A stretch of 64,000 bases of DNA from Aquimonas sp044377145 (lineage in GTDB: Bacteria; Pseudomonadota; Gammaproteobacteria; Xanthomonadales; Xanthomonadaceae). Numbering within the stretch: the first letter of the stretch is position 1; every line of letters begins with the position of its first letter. Where the stretch lies: NCBI RefSeq assembly GCF_044377145.1, contig NZ_JBILJQ010000005.1, positions 49,743-113,742 of the forward strand, in the 5' to 3' direction. A program made the translations under genes and the position numbers. The notes below the pieces were generated by a model. It saw nothing but the letters and a program-made list of their open reading frames with translations. It was not told the DNA's origin and did not search any database. Shown here piece after piece: positions 8,189 to 15,675 of the stretch.

Positions 8189-10945
8189 TCAGTCAACTGT
8201 GAGTCCCGCAGTCGAGCTATACCGCCAGCGCGTCTTTCGCCCCGCACTGTCTTTGGATTGGAACACCCAGCCATGTGTGTCGGGGATCAAGGGCACCAAC
8301 ATCGACCACTTGCCTTTGTCCGGCAGCTCGAGACACGTCCTTTCCACTGCCGCACGGTCTGCTGTGGACAGAACGAGTTCACCGACCATCCGGGCCGGCA
8401 ACCGAAGGCTGCTGGCCTCCCAAGCGTGGTAGGTCTGCGAGTGAGCTGGCTGCAAGTTGGCGCCTTCCCATCGGGCGAATCTCAACGTGCAGCTCGGCTC
8501 CCCCAAGCGCGTCTCTGCACCCGCGCTCCACTCGTCCAGGGCCTCAACGCTGGGGCCGAAGTCATCCGACCACCAGTCGCCAAAGTCGCCGCAGCTATAG
8601 CCCTGGGCGCGCTTGAGCTGCCGGCTGTGCGCGTGGTTGGTGTCGGCCCAGTCCCTGCCCTCTTGCTGATCGCTTATGGCGCGCAGCCCTGCAGGGATAT
8701 CGTCCTGCGCGGCTTCGCCAAACACGCCTTCGATCAGGTCGCGGGCATCCTCGGGCATGCAGAAAGCGCCACGCTGCAACAGGCGCGCGCTCAGCCAGAT
8801 TTGCCCGGTGTTGGCGTAGACGAAGGACGAGCCTCGCGAGAAGGCGCTGTGCCACGTGGCATCGGGGTTCTCGGTCCAGCGGGGCCCGTACACGATCATG
8901 CGTGCACCGCCGCGCTGATCAGGCCCGTCAATACGATCGCCCTTGGCATCGCGCCGGTGTCGCTGCAGGCGGCCAGCGCGCTGAACCAGACGATCGATCG
9001 GTGCGAGATCACCGATCAGCAGGTCGAAGCAGACATCCAGCGATTGCTCGATCACCTGGGTGCCGATGACCAACCGCCCGCGACGCTGATCGGCTGTGCT
9101 GTCTGGCCCGAAGCCTTCAAGGATCTCTTCCTCGATGCGCAAGCGGTCGCCGAGGGTGAAACGCGCGTGGAACAGGCTCAGCCGATCGCTTGTTAGCTCG
9201 CTTGAGAAGCGCCGCCAGGCATCGATAGCCTCACGAACGGTGTTACGGATCCAGCATACGCAACGCCCCGCCTGCAGCGCCGCACGTATCTCGGCGTCCA
9301 CGGCAGCGCAGTCGTCGAGGTAGTCGATCTCGACGCGCCGACGCACGCTGGGCCGGGTGTCTACGTGCACCTCCAGCGGAATGGTTGAACCCGCTCGGGT
9401 AGCCAGCGGGTAGTCCGCCGCCTGCAGCGGCACGGCCTTGAGCCCAAGGCCGCGTTCATACGCGCGCACCAGGGCCTGCCGCATGTGGCGGGGCAGCGTA
9501 GCAGAGAGCAGGATCGCGCTGCCGCCTGCCGCTGCATGGAATTCAAGCAGGCACTCCAGCAGGCGCTGCATGTAGGGGTCGCAGGCATGTACCTCATCAA
9601 CGATCAGTACCTTTCGGAACAGTCCGAGCAGCCGCAACGACTGGTGCTTTGCATGCAGCACCGCCAGCAGCGCCTGATCGATGGTGCCCACACCCACCTG
9701 GGCCAGCAGCGACTTCTTGTTGCTGTCAGCCAGCCACGCCGCACAGCGGGCACTGGCGGTGTCTGCTTCCTCCAGCCCGTCGGCTTCAACCACGCCACCG
9801 GCGAGGATGCTGGTGGTGTAGGCCTCCACCAGATCACGCTGCCCATGCGCAAGCGTCAGGCTGGGTCGGCTACCGGGCTTGAACAGGCGCGGACTGATCT
9901 GCTGGATTCGGCGGTACATCGCATTGGTGGTCGCCATGGTGGGCAGCCCCATGAACACCCCATCCGCCTGCCCGACTGACATCAGGCGGTGCGCCAATAC
10001 CAGCGCCGCCTCGGTCTTGCCTGCGCCCGTTACGTCTTCCAATAGGTAGAGCTGCGGGCCCTCAAGCATCTCCACCCGTTCTGCCCAGGCCTGCAGCGGC
10101 GTGGGCTGAAGCACGTCAGTGCCGGCTCGGGGCCAGTCGAAAAGCTCAGCCAGCGAGTGCGGCGACGCGCTTGGGCATGGCTGCAGCCCGGATCGCTCCA
10201 ACGCCGTCTGGGCGATTGTCTGCGCCCGCGTCCAGTAGCCCGACATGGGCATCGGCTCAGCGTGGTAGGTGAAGTGCGCAGTGTTTGAGCCCAGCCAATC
10301 AGACAGCACGGCAAGGCCGGCCAGCCACCACGACAGCTCCCGCCCCGTGTCTTCAAGCGCCTCGGGGCCAAGTGCGAGAACCCGCGCCAGCCGATCATCT
10401 GGCAGCAGTAGTTGTCGCACCTGCCTGATGTAGTCGGCAGCGGCGACTTCGTCGGCGAGTTTGAAGTGCTGATCGCGGTGGATCGTACGCGCCTGCGGCG
10501 GCTGACCGTGGTGGCCGGTGACTGCGGCCACCCAGGGCGCGAACGCCCGCCGCCACAGGCTGCGCTCATCGCCTAGGCCGAGCGCGTCCTGGCGAACCAG
10601 CAGCGAATCCTTCCAGAGGAAGTCACCAAGGGTGTCGTGACGCACGGTGTACGCGAGCGTGGCGCTGCGCTGCTGCAGACGATTGAGCAGATCGGGGCGA
10701 AGGTTCTGGAAGGTGGTCGCGAACTTGCCGAGATCGTGCAGCGCATGCCAGAAGCACAGCCAATCCAGGGTGAGATCGGGCGCGAGATGCATTCTGTCTG
10801 CGAACAACCTGAGCAAGCGCGGGTGCGCCTGGAGATAGGTTCGAGCCATCGCCGCCACGTCGAGCGAGTGGTACGGCAGGGGATGCCAGTTGTGCGAATC
10901 TGGCAATCGAGGATCTGCCTTGCCCCAGTAGTGAAATGGGTCCAC
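8189..10945 (-). CDS. cas3: CRISPR-associated helicase/nuclease Cas3 (HD + DEAD-like)
   Basis: This 918-residue protein unwinds and degrades DNA marked by Cascade. The HD nuclease domain is N-terminal: YHSLDVAAMA, WHALHDLGKFATTF and GHHGQPP carry the metal ligands. The SF2 helicase follows, with Walker A TGAGKTEAAL, Walker B VDEVHACD and motif III LLSATLP. The C-terminal region is present. I place the start at GTG 10945, since the protein then begins DPFHYWGKAD like E. coli Cas3 and AGGAAAG lies 7-8 bp upstream; a TTG at 11005 is in frame but less convincing. It is the first gene of the interference operon. Confidence 0.95.
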   Translation of the reverse strand: MDPFHYWGKADPRLPDSHNWHPLPYHSLDVAAMARTYLQAHPRLLRLFADRMHLAPDLTLDWLCFWHALHDLGKFATTFQNLRPDLLNRLQQRSATLAYTVRHDTLGDFLWKDSLLVRQDALGLGDERSLWRRAFAPWVAAVTGHHGQPPQARTIHRDQHFKLADEVAAADYIRQVRQLLLPDDRLARVLALGPEALEDTGRELSWWLAGLAVLSDWLGSNTAHFTYHAEPMPMSGYWTRAQTIAQTALERSGLQPCPSASPHSLAELFDWPRAGTDVLQPTPLQAWAERVEMLEGPQLYLLEDVTGAGKTEAALVLAHRLMSVGQADGVFMGLPTMATTNAMYRRIQQISPRLFKPGSRPSLTLAHGQRDLVEAYTTSILAGGVVEADGLEEADTASARCAAWLADSNKKSLLAQVGVGTIDQALLAVLHAKHQSLRLLGLFRKVLIVDEVHACDPYMQRLLECLLEFHAAAGGSAILLSATLPRHMRQALVRAYERGLGLKAVPLQAADYPLATRAGSTIPLEVHVDTRPSVRRRVEIDYLDDCAAVDAEIRAALQAGRCVCWIRNTVREAIDAWRRFSSELTSDRLSLFHARFTLGDRLRIEEEILEGFGPDSTADQRRGRLVIGTQVIEQSLDVCFDLLIGDLAPIDRLVQRAGRLQRHRRDAKGDRIDGPDQRGGARMIVYGPRWTENPDATWHSAFSRGSSFVYANTGQIWLSARLLQRGAFCMPEDARDLIEGVFGEAAQDDIPAGLRAISDQQEGRDWADTNHAHSRQLKRAQGYSCGDFGDWWSDDFGPSVEALDEWSAGAETRLGEPSCTLRFARWEGANLQPAHSQTYHAWEASSLRLPARMVGELVLSTADRAAVERTCLELPDKGKWSMLVPLIPDTHGWVFQSKDSAGRKTRWRYSSTAGLTVD

Positions 10946-11073
10946 AGCGCTTCTTTCCTGAGCGAGGTGAGCTTGAGCAGTTGCCTGAGACGCAGGTGTG
11001 GTCAATGTCTCAGGCCTGTGGTGCCCGTGTCAGCGCGGCGTGCTTGATTCTGCAAGGTGATGCGCCAGGAGCA

Positions 11074-11259
11074 GCGCTGAAAAACACCCGCGTACTTGCC
11101 AAGGTCGTGCCAGCGCCCGGCAAGCTCTGCCAGCGCTTGCGCGCCGAAGCAGGCGCCGAACGTGCCGGCGCGGGAGGCAACGCCATCGAGATGGTCGACC
11201 AGCGCTTGGAAGCGCCAAGCGCCTGACTCGGTTTGGCTGGCCCTTGCGTACACAGTCAC
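11074..11259 (-). pseudogene. 5' fragment of a second cas3-like HD nuclease gene
   Basis: A GTG at 11259 preceded by GGGGGAA opens a frame reading VTVYARASQTESGAWRFQA, then LVDHLDGVASRAGTFGACFG and LAELAGRWHDLGKYAGVFQR. This is the N-terminal HD motif of Cas3 or Cas3'' proteins, in the style of type I-C/I-B (DHLxxVA...AGLWHDLGKYxxxFQ). It is not like the I-E Cas3 next door. Homology stops at about 62 codons, after which the frame runs into unrelated residues and ends just before cas3. I read it as a broken remnant of another cas3. The alternative, a functional small HD protein, is less likely because the remaining HD motifs are missing. Confidence 0.7.
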
Positions 11260-11399
11260 CGCAGTTCCCCCGCTTCGACGTGCCCCAGAGGGGGCGCATT
11301 CGTTCGACCATACGGGGTTCGACCCGGTGCTGCTGCTGCTAGATGTTACAGGCTGGTCTGTGGCGTTGCTGGCGCCGGATCTGCGGGCTCCGCGGTGCT

Positions 11400-11480
11400 C
11401 GGTGTCGGATGCGCTGCGCTTGTCCGACCGACCCGGGGCCGAGTCGCTGGGTGTTGGATGCGCTGCGCTCATCCGACCCA
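11400..11480. repeat. Two REP-like hairpins
   Basis: GGTGTCGGATGCGCTGCGCT at 11401 onward, and a second copy at 11449-11480 (GGGTGTTGGATG, GCGCTGCGC core, CATCCGACCC), are near-identical imperfect palindromes about 50 bp apart. They share the GCGCAGCGC/GCGCTGCGC core with the hairpin at 47951. They lie between cas3 and glnA. REP elements of this style are common between genes in gammaproteobacteria. No RAYT transposase gene is in the window. Confidence 0.65.
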
Positions 11481-11530
11481 CGCGAGCAGGGCTGGGTTGC
11501 GCAGGTATGTGCCTGCGTCTGCTGGAACCC

Positions 11531-11561
11531 AAAAGAAACGGGGCCTGCTTGCGCAGGCCCC
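11531..11561 (-). terminator. Intrinsic terminator of glnA
   Basis: A perfect 9-bp GC-rich stem (GGGGCCTGC/GCAGGCCCC, 11540-11561) with a 4-nt loop is followed on the minus strand by GTTTCTTTT. It lies 46 bp after the glnA stop and is a standard Rho-independent terminator. Confidence 0.85.
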
Positions 11562-11607
11562 GCTTGTTCACCGATCGAACCCTGGGGAGGGTGTGGGTCG
11601 GATGTGC

Positions 11608-13017
11608 TTACAGGCTGTAGTACAGCTGGTACTCCAGCGGGTGGGTGGCTGCGCGGAACTTGGTGACTTCCTGCATTTTCAGGGCGATGTAGCCGTCGAT
11701 GAAGTCGTCGCTCATCACGCCACCGGCCTTGAGGAAGTCGCGGTCCTTGTCGAGTGCTTCCAGCGCCTGGTCGAGGCTGTGGCAAACGGTGGGGAAGTTC
11801 TTCTCTTCCTCGGGCGGCAGGTCGTAGAGGTCCTTGTCGCTGGGCTCGCCCGGGTCGATCTTGTTCAGTACGCCGTCCAGGCCGGCCATCATCAGCGCAG
11901 CAAAGGTCAGGTAGCCGGAGTTCATCGGATCCGGGAAGCGCATTTCGATGCGGCGCGCTTTCGGGTTGCTGACGAAGGGAATGCGGCAGCTGGCCGAGCG
12001 GTTGCTGGCCGAATAGGCGAGCATCACCGGAGCCTCGTAGCCGGGCACCAGACGCTTGTAGCTGTTGGTGGTGGAGTTGGCGAAGGCGTTGATGGCGCGG
12101 GCGTGCTTGAACACGCCGCCGATGTACCACAGCGCCATCTGCGACAGGCCGGCATAGCCGTCGCCGCTGAACAGGTTGACGCCGCCCTTGGCCAACGACT
12201 GGTGTACGTGCATGCCGCTGCCGTTGTCGCCGACGATCGGCTTGGGCATGAAGGTGGCGGTCTTGCCGTTGCGGTGGGCAACGTTCTTGACGATGTACTT
12301 CAGCATCGTCAGTTCGTCGGCCTTCTTCACCAGGGTGTTGAACTTGGCGCCGATCTCGCACTGGCCGGGGCCGGCGACTTCGTGGTGATGCACTTCGACT
12401 TCAATCCCGACCTGCTCCAGCAGGCGGCACATTTCGGCGCGGATGTCCTGCAGCGAATCGACCGGCGAAACGGGGAAGTAGCCGCCCTTGACGCCGGAGC
12501 GGTGGCCAGAGTTGCCGCCGTCGTACTTGCGCCCGCTGTTCCAGGCTGCTTCTTCGGAGTCGACCTCGAACATCGCGCCGCTCATGTCGTTCTTGTAGCG
12601 AACGGAGTCGAAGATGAAAAACTCGGGCTCGGGGCCGAAGAAAGCGGTGTCGGCCAGGCCGGTCGACTTCAGATAGGCCTCGGCGCGCTTGGCCACGCCG
12701 CGCGGGTCGCGGGTATAGCCCTGCATGGTCTTGGGGTCGAGGATGTCGCAGATCAGCACCATCGTCGGGTCCGCGGTGAATGGATCGATGTAGGCGGTGC
12801 TCGGATCCGGCAGCAGGACCATGTCGGATTCGTTGATGCCACGCCAACCCGGGATGGAGCTGCCGTCGAACATTTTGCCGTCCTCGAACAGGGCGGGTTC
12901 GAGCACGCGCACCGGGAAGGTGACGTGGTGCTGAACGCCACGCACGTCGGTGAAGCGCAGATCGATCCACTCGATCTCGTTGTCCTGGGCCAGCTTCTGT
13001 ACCTGTTCGAACGACAT
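11608..13017 (-). CDS. glnA: Glutamine synthetase type I
   Basis: The enzyme makes glutamine from glutamate, ammonia and ATP and is the main point of ammonium assimilation. The 469-residue length is exactly typical of proteobacterial GlnA. The start MSFEQVQKLAQDNEIEWIDL is the family N-terminus. Visible motifs include MFDGSSIPGW, the ATP-site KPIVGDNGSGMHVHQSL, the NRSASCRIP region and, near the C-terminus, the adenylylation loop region (DLYDLPPEE). A sigma-54 promoter at 13054-13070 gives it nitrogen control, and an intrinsic terminator follows it, so it is monocistronic. No glnB, glnK or ntrBC is in the window. Confidence 0.98.
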   Translation of the reverse strand: MSFEQVQKLAQDNEIEWIDLRFTDVRGVQHHVTFPVRVLEPALFEDGKMFDGSSIPGWRGINESDMVLLPDPSTAYIDPFTADPTMVLICDILDPKTMQGYTRDPRGVAKRAEAYLKSTGLADTAFFGPEPEFFIFDSVRYKNDMSGAMFEVDSEEAAWNSGRKYDGGNSGHRSGVKGGYFPVSPVDSLQDIRAEMCRLLEQVGIEVEVHHHEVAGPGQCEIGAKFNTLVKKADELTMLKYIVKNVAHRNGKTATFMPKPIVGDNGSGMHVHQSLAKGGVNLFSGDGYAGLSQMALWYIGGVFKHARAINAFANSTTNSYKRLVPGYEAPVMLAYSASNRSASCRIPFVSNPKARRIEMRFPDPMNSGYLTFAALMMAGLDGVLNKIDPGEPSDKDLYDLPPEEEKNFPTVCHSLDQALEALDKDRDFLKAGGVMSDDFIDGYIALKMQEVTKFRAATHPLEYQLYYSL

Positions 13018-13053
13018 GAAACGCTCCGCGGGTTGGGGGTGTGCTGCGGTTGC

Positions 13054-13070
13054 AGCAATCATCGTGCCAA
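13054..13070 (-). promoter_or_regulatory. Sigma-54 promoter of glnA
   Basis: On the minus strand this reads TTGGCACGATGATTGCT, a nearly perfect RpoN site. It has the GG (-24) and GC (-12) doublets 10 bp apart, plus the TGGCACG and TTGC(A/T) blocks. The GC lies about 38 bp before the glnA ATG, placing transcription start near 13043 and giving a short leader with CGGAGCG as the ribosome-binding site. This implies NtrC-type activation; I could not identify convincing NtrC sites. Confidence 0.88.
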
Positions 13071-13110
13071 CCGGAGCACGGGCTCAAGCCTTTGCTTTAT
13101 TTGCATATTC

Positions 13111-13137
13111 CGGTGCGGCCCCGAGGGCGCCGCACCG
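13111..13137 (-). terminator. Hairpin after acr3, terminator-like
   Basis: CGGTGCGGC at 13111-13119 pairs perfectly with GCCGCACCG at 13129-13137. It lies 48 bp downstream of the acr3 stop and upstream of the glnA promoter, so it probably separates the ars operon from glnA. The following bases on the minus strand are A/T-rich (GAATATGCAAAT), without a clean T run. Confidence 0.5.
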
Positions 13138-13184
13138 ATTCGGGGATGACCTGCGCGCGTTTCGCACCACCCAGGTGCTTTCGA

Positions 13185-14243
13185 TCAGCCGACGCTACGG
13201 GTGTACCAGCCCTCACCGCGGCGGATCATCGTTACCAGCCACAGCATCACCGGTACTTCCACCAGCACGCCCACTACCGTGGCCAAGGCCGCGCCCGAGT
13301 GCAGGCCGAACAGGCTGATCGCCACTGCGACCGCCAGCTCGAAAAAGTTGCTGGTGCCGATCAGGGTCGAGGGCCCGGCCACGCAGTAGGGCACCTTCAG
13401 CCGATGGTTCAGGCCGAAGGCGATGGCGGCGATCAGATAGGCCTGCAGCACGATCGGCACCGCCAGCATCACGATGATCAAGGGCTGGGCCAGGATCTGG
13501 CCGCCCTGGAAACCGAACAGCAGCACCAGGGTTGCGAGCAGGGCGAGTATCGACAGCGGGTTCAAGCGGGCCAGTGTGCTGGCAAGACGCGCTTCACCGC
13601 CGCTGGCCAACAGCCAGCGCCGCCAGATCTGCGCGACCAGCACCGGAATCAGGATGTACAGGCCGACTGAGAGCAGCAAGGTCGCCCAGGGCACGCTGAT
13701 CGCCGAGACCCCGAGCAGCAGGGCGACGATCGGTGCGAACGCCACCACCATCACCGCATCATTGAGCGCGACCTGGCTCAGGGTGAAGTTGGGTTCGCCA
13801 TCGACCAGGTTCGACCACACGAACACCATCGCGGTGCAGGGTGCGGCGCCGAGCAGGATCAAACCTGCGACGTAGCTGTCGAGCTGGTCGGCCGGCAGCC
13901 AGGCGGCAAACAGTCCGTAGATGAACAACCAGCCCAGGGCCGCCATGGTGAAGGGCTTGATCAACCAGTTCACCGCCAGGGTGACGCCGATGCCACGGGC
14001 CTGGCGGCCCACTTCACCCATCCGCGCGAAGTCGATCTTCAGCAGCATCGGGATGATCATCAGCCAGATCAGCGCCGCCACCGGCAGGTTGACGTGCTCG
14101 ACCTCCATCGCCACCAGCGCAGTGAACGCGCCGGGCATCAGCTCGCCGAGGCCGATGCCGACAATGATGCAAAGCGCCACCCACAGGCTGAGATAGCGGC
14201 CGAACAGATCGAGCCCGGGCCGCGCTGCGGTGACGGTGCTCAT
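13185..14243 (-). CDS. acr3: Arsenite efflux transporter, ACR3 family
   Basis: This 352-residue inner-membrane protein with about ten hydrophobic segments exports arsenite. The ACR3-type signature is clear: LGAAPCTAMVFVWS includes the conserved Cys in the fourth transmembrane segment, and VAGPSTLIGTSNFFELAVAV is the second hallmark. The length rules out the larger ArsB type. The ATG overlaps the arsC stop (ATGA at 14240-14243), making arsR-arsC-acr3 one operon. A hairpin follows. It exports the product of the adjacent reductase. Confidence 0.95.
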   Translation of the reverse strand: MSTVTAARPGLDLFGRYLSLWVALCIIVGIGLGELMPGAFTALVAMEVEHVNLPVAALIWLMIIPMLLKIDFARMGEVGRQARGIGVTLAVNWLIKPFTMAALGWLFIYGLFAAWLPADQLDSYVAGLILLGAAPCTAMVFVWSNLVDGEPNFTLSQVALNDAVMVVAFAPIVALLLGVSAISVPWATLLLSVGLYILIPVLVAQIWRRWLLASGGEARLASTLARLNPLSILALLATLVLLFGFQGGQILAQPLIIVMLAVPIVLQAYLIAAIAFGLNHRLKVPYCVAGPSTLIGTSNFFELAVAVAISLFGLHSGAALATVVGVLVEVPVMLWLVTMIRRGEGWYTRSVG

Positions 14244-14641
14244 GCGGGTGTGCCGAGTTCGGTCAGCAGGGTTTTGACCCGCTGCGAGATGTCGTCGCGC
14301 ACTGCGCGGTAGGCGTCATCTTCCATGTGCTTGGGGTCCTGCAGGGCCCAGTCTTCGCGCCGCTTGGCCGGCACCCACGGGCAGGAATCGCCGCAGCCCA
14401 TGGTGACCACGGCATCGAAGTCGATGCCGTCGATCTCCTCCAGTGATTTCGATCGGTGGCCGCTCAGGTCGTAGCCCACTTCGCCCATGAACCGTGCCGC
14501 CTTCGGGTTGATGACGCCAGAGGGCTTGGAGCCGGCGCTGTAGGCCTCGATGTGCTCACCGCCGTGAATGCGCGCAAAGGCCTCGGCCATCTGGCTGCGG
14601 TTGGCGTTTTCGACACAGACGAACAGAACTTTGACGGTCAT
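14240..14641 (-). CDS. arsC: Arsenate reductase, low-molecular-weight phosphatase type
   Basis: This 133-residue enzyme reduces arsenate to arsenite for export. The N-terminal loop VLFVCVENANRSQMAEAF is the phosphatase-like active site, with the Cys at about residue 8 in the CxxNxxRS context of thioredoxin- or mycothiol-linked ArsC. A further Cys pair sits in TMGCGDSCPWVP at about residue 82, as in thioredoxin-coupled enzymes that relay disulfides. DPKHMEDDAYR supplies the general acid Asp. It is placed between arsR (3 bp gap) and acr3 (4-bp overlap). Confidence 0.95.
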   Translation of the reverse strand: MTVKVLFVCVENANRSQMAEAFARIHGGEHIEAYSAGSKPSGVINPKAARFMGEVGYDLSGHRSKSLEEIDGIDFDAVVTMGCGDSCPWVPAKRREDWALQDPKHMEDDAYRAVRDDISQRVKTLLTELGTPA

Positions 14642-14644
14642 GGC

Positions 14645-14992
14645 TCAGGCTTCCGGGGCGGTGCGGGGTGGGCAGCTGGCCGCGACGGGGCTGCAGTCGG
14701 CGCCGGCGCAGCAGTTTTCGGTGAGGTAGGCGAGCAGGGCGTTCATCTGTTCAAAGTCGGCGCCAAGTTGGATGTGGCGGCCATCGCGCTGATCACGCAC
14801 CAGGCCGGCCGCGCGCAGCTGGTTCAGATGCGCGCTCAGGGTCGGGCCGGGAATGCCGAGTCGATCACGCAGATCGCCCACGCCCAGCCCGACCGGCCCG
14901 GCCTGAACCAGGGCGCGGAAGGCTGCGAGGCGGTGCTCCTGGCTGAGTGCGCGCAGGCAATCGAGGGCGGCGTCGGTGTTCATATGTTTCAT
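14645..14992 (-). CDS. arsR: ArsR-family arsenic-responsive repressor
   Basis: This 115-residue winged-helix repressor reads ALSQEHRLAAFRALVQAG, then LGIPGPTLSAHLNQLRAAGL (recognition helix) and VRDQRDGRHIQ (wing). It lacks the ELCVC motif in the DNA-binding helix. Instead the C-terminus carries NCCAGADC and a further Cys, which resembles ArsR proteins that bind As(III) with a C-terminal cysteine cluster. Two in-frame starts exist, at 14992 and 14983, and neither has a strong ribosome-binding site. An AT-rich palindrome overlaps the start. It is the first gene of the arsR-arsC-acr3 operon. Confidence 0.92.
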   Translation of the reverse strand: MKHMNTDAALDCLRALSQEHRLAAFRALVQAGPVGLGVGDLRDRLGIPGPTLSAHLNQLRAAGLVRDQRDGRHIQLGADFEQMNALLAYLTENCCAGADCSPVAASCPPRTAPEA

Positions 14993-14994
14993 AT
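14982..14994. promoter_or_regulatory. Palindrome at the arsR start, candidate operator
   Basis: ATATGTTTCATAT is a perfect dyad (ATATG, TTT, CATAT) in an AT-rich patch overlapping the arsR start codons. The patch continues as TTTGAGAATTATCGAA to about 15010. ArsR proteins bind AT-rich dyads near their own promoter, so autoregulation here is plausible. No experimental motif was compared. Confidence 0.4.
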
Positions 14995-15028
14995 TTTGAG
15001 AATTATCGAATGGTAGCTGCAAACAATG

Positions 15029-15056
15029 ACGGCCGGACAGCTGCCTGTCCGGCCGT
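15029..15056. repeat. Perfect 12-bp stem-loop upstream of arsR
   Basis: ACGGCCGGACAG and CTGTCCGGCCGT flank a CTGC loop. The stem is perfect but has no T run on either strand. It lies between the small gene at 15251 and arsR, both on the minus strand, and may be a backup terminator or transcript-end structure. Confidence 0.5.
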
Positions 15057-15189
15057 GAGCGCTGGCTGGGGTGGGAGCCCTGCTCCGAAGCGTTGCTGCG
15101 ATGCCCTACGGCAACATCGCAACACCTCGAAGCAGCTGCGCTTGGCCATCCTTGGCCGCGGTCGTCGCACCCTCCATGGGCTTCGACCG

Positions 15190-15216
15190 AAAAGACCAAC
15201 AGCTCCGGGGCTGTTG
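15190..15216 (-). terminator. Intrinsic terminator after the small gene at 15251
   Basis: A 7-bp stem CAACAGC/GCTGTTG (15197-15216) around a TCCGGG loop is followed on the minus strand by GTCTTTT. It sits 34 bp beyond the stop of the 67-residue gene, which supports that gene being real and separately transcribed. Confidence 0.75.
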
Positions 15217-15250
15217 ATCCGCAAGCCGTCCTGGCCTGCGGTGGGGTGCT

Positions 15251-15454
15251 CTAGCGGACGCTGAACGGGCTGCAGCGCATGCTCGGCACGTAGCGGCGCG
15301 TTTGCGCATATCCGCTGCTGGTGCCGTAGCCGATGCCGAAATCACGTGCGCGGTAGCGCTCGTGCGATTCAGTGTCCGAAGCGACCGGATGACGCAGGGC
15401 CTCGGCTGTGACCGGCAGCGAGCGCTGGGGGCTGGGCGGGTGGGCGCTGTTCAT
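15251..15454 (-). CDS. Small uncharacterised protein, 67 residues
   Basis: I do not recognise a function. The ATG at 15454 has GGAGAC 7 bp upstream, and a clear intrinsic terminator follows the stop, so expression is likely. The protein is polar, Ser/Pro/Arg-rich and has no signal peptide or membrane segment. Its most protein-like stretch is RYRARDFGIGYGTSSGYAQT, with a Gly/Tyr/Ser cluster. A nested palindrome at 15471-15496 lies just upstream of the start and looks like an operator. It stands alone between the ars operon and a response regulator gene. I am moderately sure it is a real small regulated gene. Confidence 0.6.
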   Translation of the reverse strand: MNSAHPPSPQRSLPVTAEALRHPVASDTESHERYRARDFGIGYGTSSGYAQTRRYVPSMRCSPFSVR

Positions 15455-15470
15455 GGGTGTCTCCGTGATG

Positions 15471-15496
15471 TGGTGTGCTGGTAAACTACCACACCA
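15471..15496. promoter_or_regulatory. Nested palindrome, candidate operator
   Basis: The inner dyad TGGTAAACTACCA (15479-15491) is enclosed by TGGTGTG (15471-15477) and CACACCA (15490-15496). It lies 17 bp upstream of the ATG of the 67-residue gene, a typical place for a repressor site. The cognate regulator is unknown. Confidence 0.5.
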
Positions 15497-15675
15497 GAGT
15501 GGAAACACATAGGCCGAAAGTCCCGGACGCTGCGGAACTCGGATTTCATTGGGTTTCGATTCAGGCAGGCGCCGCGGTGGCGCGCGCAGCCACAGGCTCG
15601 CAAAAGCGCGGTATTGGCGGCTTCAGCCGTGTCTACACGGCCAACAGGGTGCGCAAGTGGGGTGCCGCAAGGACT

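Noticed and set aside
13111..13137. NtrC binding sites in the hairpin upstream of glnA
   Set aside because: The GGTGC/GCACC arms are not in the NtrC arrangement (GCAC-N7-GTGC); the position after acr3 fits a terminator better.
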